Origin: Nemophila menziesii
Lineage: Eukaryota; Streptophyta; Magnoliopsida; Boraginales; Hydrophyllaceae
DNA length: 64,000 nucleotides
Assembly: GCA_029959085.1 (NCBI GenBank)
Contig: JARWIR010000016.1
Location: forward strand, 20,965,499 to 21,029,498
Reading direction: 5' to 3'
Shown here in pieces: positions 23,811 to 34,299 of the stretch (the stretch's first letter is position 1; every line of letters starts with the position of its first letter). The position numbers were made by a program, and so were the translations under genes. Under the pieces are notes generated by a model. It saw only the letters and a list, made by a program, of their open reading frames with translations. It had not been told where the DNA came from and made no database searches.

Positions 23811-23905
23811 GAAAATTAATCTTTTGGAAGAGTCGTATTATACACAACCTCCACTTTTTGTAGGTGATCTTTACTTCGCTTGGAGGAGACAAATGGAAGA
23901 ATAAA
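23811..23905 (+). pseudogene. gag start fragment
   Basis: The ATG at 23811 opens about 30 codons (MKINLLEESYYTQPPLFVGD, then YFAWRRQMEE) that resemble the start of copia gag (PPLF.G.NY..W...M). The frame then hits a stop, and no further gag homology is seen. Confidence 0.5.
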
Positions 23906-24150
23906 TATACGATAGGACACTCAAATCTCGTAAAAAGAAATATCAGTGATTTCTCTCCTTATCTCATTTTTATTTGTGCTTTATTATGTGTGTCTGTGTT
24001 TCTTTTTACGTAAGCTAATATTTTTTGAGTTCTTACTCTTGTATCATGCTTGAAAATGCTTAGTTTTTGTTTTGGGTCTTTTTATACTTTTTAGAAAATA
24101 TAGGGATCTTTTGGAAATTAACTGTTTTCATTGTTTTCTAGTTTTATACA

Positions 24151-24747
24151 TTGTATTTTTTCAAAACAAGAAGTTATTTTGGAAGTTTTAAAACATTCTT
24201 AAACTATTGGGGAGCTTTCGGTTTGGTTTTGGGAGTTTTTAAAGAATCCTTAAAATCCATTTTTACCCATATTTGCGAGACCGGAGCGGCATACGGGCCA
24301 GGCCAGCGGCATGCCGGGGCGATAAATTTTTTATGGGTTTCTATAGCCCGGTATAGCGGCCCTGTGAGCGGCATACCAGTCGCGAGTACTGAATCGTCAA
24401 AAGACAGCTTACAGGTCTATCAAACTTCATTCTCTTCTTCTATCAAAACCCTAAAACGCCTTCTCTTCATTCCTCATCAGAAAAATCGCCCAATAACCTT
24501 CTTCTTTCAAAAACCCATCTCTAAATCCTCTAAAAAACCCATCTCTTTCATTCTCCATTGCTATATCGTGGGTCCTAGAAAGGAAATCGGTTCCTCATCC
24601 AAGAGAAAGAAGACTTCAAGTGCTCCACCTCCTCCACCTCAACCGTCCAAGCCATTCAATGTTAAACTGGGTAGGAAGATTCTTCCATCGGACTTCGTGA
24701 GTGGTAATTGCTTTCTAGTTATGCTTAAGTTGAACTATGTTTTTTAA
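24151..24747 (+). other. 198-aa ORF in the LTR element, part possibly coding
   Basis: Only the second half is protein-like: GPRKEIGSSSKRKKTSSAP, a poly-proline run, then PFNVKLGRKILPSDF. This recalls the N-terminal part of plant retrotransposon-associated proteins with a low-complexity Ser/Lys/Pro leader. The first half spans non-coding leader DNA with CCGG-rich modules. The product is not identified. Confidence 0.3.
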
Positions 24748-24954
24748 GTTGTATTGTGGTTTTGAACTCTTATTTGCTATTCCCGTTAGTTATGCTATTA
24801 CTCGACACTTATCTTATTTATTTCTTATAATAATCTTTGCTAAATAATCCTCCTTGTTGGATAAATGACACTTACATATTATATTTTTGGATAGTATTAT
24901 ATGATTATTATGTTGCTAACATTTTCTTGGTGATATAGGTGATATTGAGCTTCA

Positions 24955-25300
24955 TTATTAATAAAAGTTGCTTTTTAAGTCCCTACAATTTTGAAAATTG
25001 AAATTACACTTTGACCCTCATACTTTGAGAAAATTGCATTTTGGTCCCTATATCTTTGAGAAAATTGTTTTTTAAATCTCTACACTTTAAGATATTTAAA
25101 ATTGTTGTCCCTCAAAATCTCAAAATTGGACTATGTACTATCTCTAAAACAATATTGTGTTTTTAGTCCATACACGTTGTAAAATTGCATTTAAGTCCAT
25201 ACACTTTCCTAAATATTTGAAAAATGGCACATAGGTCCCTCAATTTTTTAAAAATTTCACTTTGGACCTTTAACTTTTTAAATTATATTATTAACTCCTT
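24955..25300 (+). repeat. Minisatellite, AAAATTGCATTTTGGTCCC-type unit
   Basis: Seven or more diverged copies of a roughly 35-bp unit with TTGCATTTTGGTCCCTATA and ACTTTGAGAAAATTG. A related unit recurs at 34.3-34.9 kb. Non-coding. Confidence 0.75.
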
Positions 25301-25633
25301 TGTTGTGTTCTTTATTTCTTTTTGTTGTTGACAAAGGGGGAGAAAGATCAAAGATATTTCAATCACATATTTTTATGAAACCTTTCTAAAATATCTTGGA
25401 AACACAAATTTGCAAATTATCTTATGCCTTGTGAAAGGGGGAGTTTTTAAAATATTTTAGGAAAATATTTCAAAAACCCTTCTCATCTCAAAAATTATTT
25501 TATGCATAGAGAAAGAGAATGTTCTCCATTTACCGATTGTCTACTCGGCTGAATTATCTAAAATCATTTTAAAGATATATTTGTTAAAAAGTCTTTTCTG
25601 GCAAACTTGTGTATTTCGATTTGTCAAACATCA

Positions 25634-25646
25634 AAAAGTGGGAGAT
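25634..25646 (+). other. Polypurine tract
   Basis: AAAAGTGGGAGAT directly precedes the right LTR. It is the expected plus-strand priming site. Confidence 0.8.
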
Positions 25647-26623
25647 TGTTGGCCTAACGTCCTTTTAATATTATTTTAATATTTTCCAAATCGTGTTTTA
25701 AATATCCTCGAAATAGTGCATTATACTTGTCCTAACTAAATACCTTTTCTCCATGAATTTAACATTATTTTTCAAGGTTTATTTAGTAGCCGGGCCGGCA
25801 TACCGCTCGTAGGACCGTCATACCAGCGGAAAGAGCCGTTGTCCAACGGTCACATGCCACGTTGGATCTTCCCGTTGACTAAAGACAAACCAGACCGGCA
25901 TACCGGCCAGAAGACAGGCACACCAGCCAGAGGAAGAATGTTGCCTATATAATGAAGCTTTTTGTCATTCATTCAATCACCTCTTACCAATCCAATTCTA
26001 ATCATTCTTATACATAAATTAGAGGTCTCAGGCTATCATAGTATCAATCCAAGCTTTATCAATCAACTTGTTATATCTACTCAATCAAGGAGTTAATCCA
26101 AGAAGTTTCAAAGTTCTAATCCACTCAAGAGAAGTTTTAAGCTTAGAGTTATATCCTCTCTTTAGGAGTTCTTAGAAAAGTTGTAACAACAATTCAAACA
26201 CTTGTTTTTATCCTCTTATATCTAGTTCTTGTAATAGATAGATTAAGAGATAGTGTGAGTATGGGGAGTATACTCGGTTTCCTTGTGTTGCGATAGCACA
26301 AGAGTTTACTTCGTGGTATCGAAGTGGTTGTAAGGGTTATTGAAAAGCTTGAAATCCTAAGAAGGCTTCCTTAGGTAGTGGATGTAGGGATAACCGAACC
26401 ACTATACATCGTTGTGTACTATCTAATCCTTATCTCTTTACTTATCGTTTATTGATTGCTCGTATTTTTATTTATATCAAACCTAGTTACCCTATTGCAT
26501 GATCCCTTAGTGTTTGATATATATTGACTTAGAAGTTATTCTTTAAACTTTTAATTATCCAAAATATTTTTAATTAGGCATTAATCTTATTAGTACTCCA
26601 ATTCACCCCCTCTAAGACTTTCA
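25647..26623 (+). repeat. Right LTR
   Basis: 977 bp, near-identical to the left LTR. Differences include loss of about 45 bp (after GGGTTATTG near 26341) and an extra roughly 20-bp GACAGGCACACCAGCC-type unit near 25910, so the insertion is not very recent. Confidence 0.9.
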
Positions 26624-29296
26624 ACCTCTAGTGGATCATTAACCGCACTTTCAGCAACACTTTGACATTGACTTTTACGTGAACAACTTCTTTTATTATG
26701 ACCCACTTGCTTACAAGAACTACATTTACCCTTCATACCAATTCTACCAACCTTTTCAACCACCACTCTAACATCTTCACTGACTTTGCCTTTTGCTCTC
26801 AATTTCTTCATCCTCTCCTCAACATCTTCACCATTTGCTCTATCTCTCTTCTTTTTTGGTCTACTAGATAATTTCACACCTTTTGGAGCAACTACTTTAG
26901 GCCCATTAGTCTGAGGCCATAATTCAGGTCCATTTATTGGTCCAATAAATGGCTCGTACGTTTTTTTAAATGTACATGTCTTAAAATATTGAGACGTGTA
27001 GGCCTCTGGTTCAAGACCCAAAGATGATAATGCTGAAATCACGTGTACAGATGTGATTCCTGACAAGTCCCACCCTCTACATGCACAGTTAAAAGTATTC
27101 AAGTCTAATGCAAATTGTGCACCACTAGAACCCTTGACCTGGAAAGTACTTCCACCACAATGTAGTGGAATCCACTTGGAGGACCACTTCTTTTTTAAAT
27201 TGATTAATTTTCTAATTTCAGGACAAATTTCCCATTGCCACCTAGATATCCACTATTTTCTCTTTTCTAGTCTCTCAAGCAAATATAACCTAATACGTTC
27301 TAAACACACTAAAATAGATGACTCCCTAGCATCTAACAGTTGTTTATTCCAAAACTCACACATGTTATTCAATAAAACATCACAATGTGTGTTGGTCCTA
27401 AAGTGGGATCGAGTCCAATACCTTGGGGGTTCTTTTGCTAGCCACTCGTAAGCTGCCACATCCATTACTCTAATCATCTCCATTACTGTTGTAAACCGCT
27501 CCACATATGTAGCTCTAGCGGCTTCGTACATCTTGTCTTTCAACTCAAAGGACCCGTGTTTTTTTTTGAATTTTTGATGGAGATGTCTAACACTATGCAT
27601 GGGTTAGACATTTGGCAACAACTCCTCTATAGCTATACCTAACCCCTGTAAATATATCAAAATTCACATGGAAAAGCGTAAATCAATAGTTAAAAATAAA
27701 TACATGAGTAAAATATTATAACTTTTGTTTATCGGTAACAAAAACCCACATTTCAGGATCATCAATCTCAAGATCATCAACTAACAAACTTACAAACCAC
27801 CTCCAAGTCTCCAAATGTTCAGTTTCAACCTAAGCATAACAAATTGGATAAATGCAATTGTTAGCATCCATCCCAACCGCGGTCAATATCACACCTGGAT
27901 GAGGTCCTTTTAGATGACAACCATCCAACCCTACCACCTTTCTACACCCATCCTTAAGCCCTCTTTTCAGAGGTTCTAAACAACAATAAAACCTTAAAAA
28001 TATGTGTTCACCTGTAACTTCATCTTCCCTAGTTTGTAAAAACACAGTTGAACCTGGATTAGTCCTTAATAACTCAGCACAGTAGTTGTTGAGCAAGCTA
28101 TACTGATCTAAGAACGACAATTCATCTAAAGACTTACCCTTCTTGATGGTCCTATACGTTTGCCTCCTACTAATGCTTACATGAAGATCATGCAAGACTT
28201 GTTCTTGTAAATCAATTGCTTTCATTGAGGAGTTTAACTTCAACTGATGCGCATATCTTCTAGTTAGGACGGTTGAATTAACATGCCTACTGTTTAGTGC
28301 ACACCCACAAGTATGTATTGATTTAGTGTACGGATTTGAAAACTACCATCTTCGCATTTAGTGGCATATATAAACCATTCATAATTCTGGCCTCTACACT
28401 TAGCTTTAACTCTACCTGCTTCATTACAGGGGAACCAAATGTTCCTTACATTAACAATAGCTTTTGATTTCACTGGTTCCTTGAATTCAACACCATTAGC
28501 GTCTATCATACCAACCTTCAATTTCGGCTCATCCTTGCCAACAAGCATACTCCTCCTCCGACGTCCCTTCCAAACTTAACAAATTCTCTGACTCACCACA
28601 CGAACCCTCATTGAAATCACATCGTCTATTATTGGTAATTCTTTTGGACATGGGAGTTCTAACCCGTTTAAGTTAACAGGTGGAGACGAACCAACACCAA
28701 CGAATTCAACCCCAATGTCGACGTTATTCTAGAACAATATGTCATCTTCATCATCATCCAGGTTGTTATAGTTATCATGGAAAGAGAAATCTGAACCGCT
28801 ATTATCAACACCGGAATTAATATTCTAGTCTTCACCGTTCTCGGAATCTACAACAAACAAGGAATTGTGTTGTTAAAATGCTACTCACAGTCACTGTAGC
28901 CTTAAACCCTACAAACCTACTGTTCTGAAATGAAATGGGTCGAGACTATTAGTACCTGAATCACTGAAGATTTCGCTCAAAACCGCCATCACAAAGGAGT
29001 GTAATAACTGGGTATAAATTTTGCTTTAAAAATTATTCTTGAATTCAACAATTTCTGCAACTTTTTCCCCAAAATAGTGAAGAACACAAAGAACACGCTC
29101 GACTCTGTGTGTTTTGATTCCTTTCTCGACGACGGGAAATGAAGGGTATTAATGGTTTAAAAGTGGTTCTTGAATTGAACGAATTTCTACACTTTTTTAC
29201 GTAAATTTGTGAAGAACACCAAGTGTTTTGATTCTTGTGTGTTTTGATTCTTTTTTTGGGTTGTTTTAATGCTACGGGAATCAAGGGTGTCGGTGG

Positions 29297-29561
29297 TAAA
29301 TGAGTAAAAACGAAGCAAAAAGACTATTACGCCCATTGCCACATAGGAAAAACTCATTCAGCTATACGTGACGTCATGCTGAAGTGGCACTAAGGTGTCA
29401 CTAACGTGGCGCCATATGGCGTTGACTAACGGTCAACTGACAGAAAAATGGAAAAAGGGCTAACGGTGTCAAAAAATACGTTCATCAAGGGCGAGAAAGG
29501 GTAAAATGTAAGATTGGGGGTGGATCGTGCACTTTGGCGAAAGATAAGGGGCTTCACGGGA
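29297..29561 (-). repeat. MULE right terminal inverted repeat
   Basis: Ends GGGGCTTCACGGGA, the inverse of the left end. The TGACGTCA palindrome is kept at 29369-29376. It lies upstream of the MURA gene on the minus strand, matching the position of MuDR promoters. Confidence 0.85.
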
Positions 29562-29879
29562 AAAACATTTTTAGGCCAAACGTTTCAAAAGTCACATTTT
29601 TAAGCCAAACGTAGTTAAAACGCCGTTTTTAGGTCATTTCACTAATTTCATGAGATATTTCATTGATTCTAAAGACAATTTAGGCATTTCAAATAAACTA
29701 TATGTTTTTTTGGCTGCATCACAAATTAGGAACTCTATCTAAAGTGTTCAAATTGTCCTTAAAATCTATGAAATATCTCACGAAATTAGCGAAATGGCCT
29801 AAAAATAGACGTTTTGAATACGTTTGGCCTAAAAATGTGACTTTTGAAACGTTTAGCTTAAAAATATTTTTAAACTATA
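29562..29879. mobile_element. Fold-back MITE abutting the MULE
   Basis: Two arms of about 130 bp are inverse copies. The left arm has CATTTTTAGGCCAAACG, TTTCAAAAGTCACATTTTT and GGTCATTTCACTAATTTC. The right arm carries the reverse complement, ending GAAACGTTTAGCTTAAAAATA. It starts exactly where the MULE TIR ends. No protein coding. Confidence 0.75.
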
Positions 29880-30009
29880 GGTAAAGGCTTAAAAATGGGA
29901 TTTTCTCAACCTAGAATCATCACTATATATGGACCGATGCCAGAAAAATACTTAGACATTATATTAACGATTATATTCAGTTCGGTGTATCAAATTATGA
30001 TCTTAGTTA

Positions 30010-30263
30010 CTCCCTCCGTCCATTTTTATTTGTCCATCTTTCTGAAATGAGGTGTCTAATATTATTTGTCCATTTTTCAATATCAAGAAATTTTTTTTCT
30101 ATTTTTTCCAAGAGTACCCCTAATTAAATAGTATAAAGAATGTTGCAATAAATGACCCTATGTATATTAATTATGGGCAATTGTGTAAAATAGAAGAGTA
30201 TTAAATGTTTTTTTTAATATGTGTGCACCAAAAAAGTGGACAAATAAAAATAGACGGAGGGAG
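30010..30263. mobile_element. Stowaway-type MITE
   Basis: 254 bp with TIRs CTCCCTCCGTCC and GGACGGAGGGAG-type ends (ACGGAGGGAG at the right), flanked by TA dinucleotides (30008-30009 and 30264-30265). This is the terminal sequence and target of Stowaway/mariner MITEs. Confidence 0.92.
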
Positions 30264-30670
30264 TATATACCTTACGTACTAATGATAATATTATTATTCA
30301 ATTCTATGGATTTCCCTTCTCTTAATATATTCTGTAATATAAAATAATGTTTCTTGAATTTAACGATTTCATTATAAATATAATAGTTAAGCCAAACCAA
30401 CAACTCATAATCACCTGAATACAACTAGTGTTATTAAACTATACCTTTGTAAGATAAAGATGTTTAGATTTATTAACCATTACCTGGTCAATGAGTTGAT
30501 CGGGGGTGATCAGTTTCAATGGCAGGGAGAATGCAGCTCCAAAAATTAAAAATAAAACACATGATTAGTTAACTGAATATGTTTTTCGTACACCTCTCGA
30601 ACTTTCTTAAACTCAATCAAAAGTCTGAACCGTGTGCAGAATAAAGTGGTTGGCGGTGGAGAGATTCGAA
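30264..30670. other. Unassigned AT-rich stretch
   Basis: No coding signal, TIR or tandem repeat seen. Confidence 0.5.
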
Positions 30671-31330
30671 CCTGTGACTAGGGCTGCAAACGAACCGAAC
30701 CGAGCCGAACTTTAGCTTTCTTGAGTTTGTTTGCTAATATTTTAGTGAGCTTGAGCTTGGTTTGAGCTTGAAACGAAACGAGCCGAACCAAGCTTTAGCA
30801 TTCTTGAGCTTGGTTTGTTAACTAACGAGCCGAACTCAAACAAGCCCTTAGCGAACTCAAACTCGAGCCCTTGGTGAGAGTATCGGTTCATTTGTAGCCC
30901 TAGATACTAGTAGTATATTTATTAGATATAAAAAAAATTACTTAATAGATATAAAATATTTTAGTTATGATTAATTACATAATACAAAAGTTTGGACTTT
31001 TTGTATGTATACATATATAATTTTTAATTGAATATATCTATCAAGCCTATTAATGAGCTCTTAAAGAACCCTTACCAAACTGTTCACGAGCTTAACGAAT
31101 CGAGCTTATATATGTTTGAGTTTGTCTCGTTTAGTAAACGAGCCTGAATTTAAAGCTTGAGCTTGGCTTGTTTAACTAACGAGCCGAACTCAAACAAACC
31201 CTTAACGAACTCAAACTCGAGCCCTTGGTGAGAGTATCGGTTCATTTGCAGCCCTACCTGTGACCACGGCTACCGTGGAGTTCTGATACCAAGTTAAATT
31301 GCCAACTCAACCAAAAGTCCAAACCGTTAA
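30640..31330 (-). mobile_element. tRNA-related SINE-like sequence, interrupted by a hAT element
   Basis: With the 30679-31256 insert removed, the minus strand reads TTGGTATCAGAACTCCACGG, then CACAGGTTCGAATCTC. GGTTCGAATCT matches the pol III B box with one mismatch, and TGGTATCAGA resembles an initiator tRNA-Met 3' end. This may be a SINE head or a retroelement primer region. Boundaries are not determined. Confidence 0.35.
30679..31256. mobile_element. Non-autonomous hAT element with perfect 8-bp target duplication
   Basis: 578 bp beginning TAGGGCTGCAAACGAACCGA and ending TCGGTTCATTTGCAGCCCTA, a near-perfect TIR. It is flanked by CCTGTGAC at 30671-30678 and 31257-31264. The interior repeats GAGCCGAAC, GAGCTTGGTTTG and a GAACTCAAACTCGAGCCCTTGG block twice (near 30850 and 31205), suggesting partial tandem duplication of the right end. 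Confidence 0.9.
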
Positions 31331-31775
31331 GAGAAGACATTATATTAATGAATTTTATATCTCCAACAGATGTCGAGATTTATTACTCTCGAAGGCATAT
31401 ATTTTTTTTCTATACACGAGAGGCTTAAAGCTGTTAAGAAATATAGATTACAAATAGAACAATCGTTCTTATTGAGGTTCTAGTACAACTTTAGCAGTTG
31501 CACACTCACCTCTATCTCTTGTGATAAAATTCTAAAGAAAACCGAGAAGGTCATTAAAATCCACCGATTGTGTTTGCATTCTTACTCCTTCTTTTGCTAA
31601 TTTGTCCGCACAAAGGTTCGTCTCTAAAAATATGATTAAGTTCCATTTTAGGATAACTTTTCAACATTGAGTAGTATTTATTGATGATTGAAACATAACA
31701 ATTACTTAAATTTATATTTTCTACCGTCCTTTATTAGCGTGGTGCACTTATATATTTTAATAGATATATAAAATT

Positions 31776-31823
31776 AGTTATTGAAGTATGAAATGTCAAA
31801 AAAAAAAAAGTTATTGAAGTATG
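31776..31823 (+). repeat. Minimal poly(A) retro-insertion with 15-bp target duplication
   Basis: AGTTATTGAAGTATG at 31776-31790 is repeated at 31809-31823, enclosing AAATGTC plus 11 A. It is the second instance of the same signature as at 11648. Confidence 0.75.
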
Positions 31824-32159
31824 GGACTGAAGATCGTAAAATTTAGTATTAACTGTTATTTTTGTATTTACAATTTTTCATTTAATTCCTCCCTTGTAAT
31901 AATTTAAAATATATTTATGTGGACAAACAACTAAACTGTACGAAGATGCACGTAGACTTTTTTTAGTTAGATTGGTTTAATGGTCAACTAAATTGGATGA
32001 CTAAACACTCTCTCGACTCAGAAAATTTAGGTAGCCTAACATGGTACTCCATGATTGATTGAATTGTCAATTCGACAACTACTCCTTGTTTCCGAACATG
32101 AATACTTATGGGGTCACTACCTACACGACTGCGTGAACCCCACTCAATTATCGTGGTTA

Positions 32160-32960
32160 GTGATTGACAAATTTTATCACTCATGGCTACATAGTACATA
32201 TCGTCCGTGGTATATAATCCCTAGAAATTCGTCTATAGATATAATCAATTACGACTATGACGTGCTTTATCGACGAATTCTGCACACGACGGCAGTGCAT
32301 TATGCTTTACGACGATATTTACGACGACAGTTGTAATCGCAATTGATAGATTCAGGGACGGAGCTAGCATTCCCAAGATGGTCCATGCCCATCCTTATCT
32401 TCCCCCACTCGTGGTATTAAAAAAAAAGTTAATACTTATAAAAAAAATTTAATTATAGTGTTTTATCTCCTCTAACATTTTCTTTTGGCAACTTTTAAAA
32501 TTTATTTTATTAACATTATAATTATTTTATTTAAAGAAAATTAATTAAAAAAATAAAATTAGGACTTATAGTACAATCTTTAATTAATATAGAGACCTAT
32601 AGTGTAATTTTGCATAATATAAGGACTTGATTTGCAGCTTTGCATAATATAAGAATTTATATTGCAATTTTAGCATAATATATGAACTTATATTGCAAAT
32701 AACTTGAAAAAAAAATCAGGTCTGTTGCTCTAGAATCCCCTATCTCCTTTTTTAATAATCCTAGCTCCGCCCCTAGATAGATTACTAGAGACTACATCCT
32801 GTAGTCATTATTGACAATGTTTAGCGACTAGGCGCGTAGTCGCTACAAACCTTTTATTTTTGATGACTTTTTTGTAGTCGGTTATGACAAACTTATTCGC
32901 GACTACATAAATTTTATCATTTGCGGCTATATTGTAGTCGCGACTTTTTTTAAATAGTTT
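32160..32960. repeat. Cluster of CGAC/GTCG subterminal-type repeats (CACTA-like)
   Basis: Outside a nested hAT element, short inverse motifs recur: GACTACA, TGTAGTC, GCGACTAC, TAGTCGC and ACGACGA (e.g. near 32276-32335, 32790-32935). Dense short repeats of this kind mark the ends of CACTA (En/Spm) transposons. No CACTA terminus could be fixed. Confidence 0.45.
32353..32775. mobile_element. hAT-type MITE with 8-bp target duplication
   Basis: 423 bp starting CAGGGACGGAGCTAGCA and ending TCCTAGCTCCGCCCCTA (inverse TAGGGGCGGAGCTAGGA). It is flanked by GATAGATT at 32345-32352 and 32776-32783. Its AT-rich interior has tandem AATATAAGGACTTATATTGCA-type units at about 32570-32700. Confidence 0.88.
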
Positions 32961-33580
32961 TTGTTTTTTGCTTTTTAATTATTTAAAATAGATATAAAAA
33001 TGCATAAATAAAAAAAAATTATATTAATAGATTAAAATAAAGTCAACATCGATTACAATAAAAAATCAAAATTGAATAAAAAGCCTAATAGAAATATAAA
33101 ATAAAGTTAAAAAGAATAGATAATCAAGTTAAAAGGAATATATAAAAAGTCAACCGGTAATTTATCATTTAACGCCTTACAGGCCCTCAAAGCAGATTTT
33201 AAGGAGGCATTTCCCCTAGGCCTTCTCTTCCTCTTTTCTATTTTATAACACGTTGAATAAAGATCTAACTGCTATAAAATTTTAAAACCGTATTTTTATA
33301 TACCAGGAGGTGCGTTACAGTTGTTGGCCAATGATCTCGGGGTTGCGGGTAGGACCTTATCCATCACCATCCCTCACCCCCCGTATGATCGGTTATTACA
33401 TCAACCATTTAACAGTAATCTGAAATGTTAAATAAAAATAGTAAAACATATGATTAAAGAAGTCAAATTAAAAGTAATATATTGAATTATATTGAAAAAT
33501 AATAATAAATATTAATAGTCACTAAAATGTTATCTTCGCATCCTAGAGTGTGATTAAAATAAACCAACACCCTAGAAGCC
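32961..33580. other. Unassigned AT-rich stretch
   Basis: No domain, TIR or clean tandem repeat seen. The stretch 33300-33420 is somewhat richer in GC (TTGGCCAATGATCTCGGGG) but has no ORF. Confidence 0.45.
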
Positions 33581-33587
33581 ACTTTCC

Positions 33588-33640
33588 GCAAGTGTACAGG
33601 TCGTTGACAAGTAATAATTTGATAAGTACTAAGATATAGT
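33588..33640. other. Athila/Tat LTR-type signature fragment
   Basis: CCGCAAGTGTACAGGTCGTT, then GACAAGTAATAATTTGATAAG. This resembles a motif I recall from LTRs of Athila/Tat-type gypsy elements. A related form occurs at 62686. No LTR boundaries were found here. Confidence 0.35.
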
Positions 33641-33724
33641 CTCCACATGGACTATCAAGGTTACAATTTAAGATTTTATATTAGGGTTAATATGAAAATG
33701 TGTTCATGTGTAAATTTGAAATAT

Positions 33725-33960
33725 ACTGTCAACCAACTATTTTTTACTTTCACCTCATTATTATTCGTATTGTCAACCCACTGCTTTTGTATTGTCAATC
33801 CACTGTTTTGCACTTTCAACGCACGTTTTTGTGGTGTAAACCCACTGTTTTTGCACTGTTAACCCATAGTTTTTGTAGTGCCACCCGTCTATGTTTGTAC
33901 TGTCAACCTACTAAATTCTATTCATACTTTTAACCCTTGATTTCTAATTGATTTCATTTT
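33725..33960 (+). repeat. Tandem repeat, roughly 24-bp TGTCAACCCACTGTTTTTG unit
   Basis: About eight diverged copies of TTTTGYAYTGTCAACCCACTG follow one another. The downstream text (CTAATTG, TTTTATACATATGGAGGCTTGGCGATT) matches a similar arrangement at 41.16-41.45 kb. Confidence 0.7.
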
Positions 33961-34299
33961 CTATTTTTATACATATGGAGGCTTGGCGATTAGAGGAAGT
34001 AATTTAATTTTATGTTATGAAATAAGATATATTACTTATTTGTTTAGTTTTAGAATAGAGAATATTTTAATTATACAAATGTATCCGTCTAGAATTTTGT
34101 AATATGAAAATGTATTAATTATATAGTTTTTTTTATAAGAAAGAAATTTCTTATTAAGTGATTTGTTTGGAAAAGGTTATTATGGATATTTGTTTGGATT
34201 TGACTTCATTGGTCAAAATTGGTGAGTCATGAACTTTATGGGTAAATTACCACACATTCAATTCACTAACGAATAACATTAAAAAAAATTACAAAACAA

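Larger units (their letters stand above)
22758..26623 (+). mobile_element. Non-autonomous LTR retrotransposon nested in the MURA gene
   Basis: Direct repeats of 994 and 977 bp begin TGTTGGCCTAACG and end CTTTCA. A primer site complementary to initiator tRNA-Met and a purine-rich tract lie just inside. The internal 1.9 kb has a gag-like start but no protease, integrase or reverse transcriptase, so it must be mobilised in trans, as in LARD/TRIM-type elements. ACCTT before and ACCTC after fit a 5-bp target duplication with one change. The MURA reading frame resumes on the far side. Confidence 0.9.
21310..28999 (-). pseudogene. MURA transposase gene of the MULE, split by an LTR element
   Basis: Coding blocks run right to left. 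The MuDR-type N-terminal DNA-binding domain is at 28.55-28.26 kb (VGMIDANGVEFKEPV, then HTCGCALNSRHVNS after a 1-bp shift near 28318). The DDE transposase is at 28.24-27.25 kb, with GLDGCHLKG, VFVTDKQK and VRHLHQKF. A SWIM domain (CACRGWDLSG) and a CCHC knuckle CSSCKQVGHNKRSC lie at 27.1-26.63 kb. Lys/Ser-rich C-terminal exons lie between 22.757 and 21.31 kb. Stops at 27830-27832 and just before MHSVRHLH break it. In SWIM the C of CxH is Ser (GITSVH). A first ATG near 28989 (MAVLSEIFSDS) is possible. Confidence 0.78.
17841..29561. mobile_element. MULE (Mutator-like) transposon with two convergent genes
   Basis: Long inverted repeats bound the unit: about 17841-18115 on the left, and its diverged reverse complement at about 29297-29561. 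Inside, a GRF zinc-finger gene runs rightward from the left TIR and a MURA transposase gene runs leftward from the right TIR. This two-gene convergent layout is that of maize MuDR, except that the second gene is not mudrB-like as far as I can tell. Without the nested LTR element (22758-26623) it would be about 7.9 kb. GGTAAAGCC (17832-17840) and GGTAAAGGC (29880-29888) may be its 9-bp target duplication, with a fold-back MITE now between the right TIR and the second copy. Confidence 0.85.

Noticed and set aside
24151..24747. 198-aa ORF as a cellular gene
   Set aside because: It lies wholly inside an LTR element, its first half spans non-coding leader, and there is no conserved domain.
30640..31330. 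Initiator tRNA-Met gene on the minus strand
   Set aside because: Only the 3' TGGTATCAGA and a B box match; the stems do not form and it is interrupted by a hAT element.
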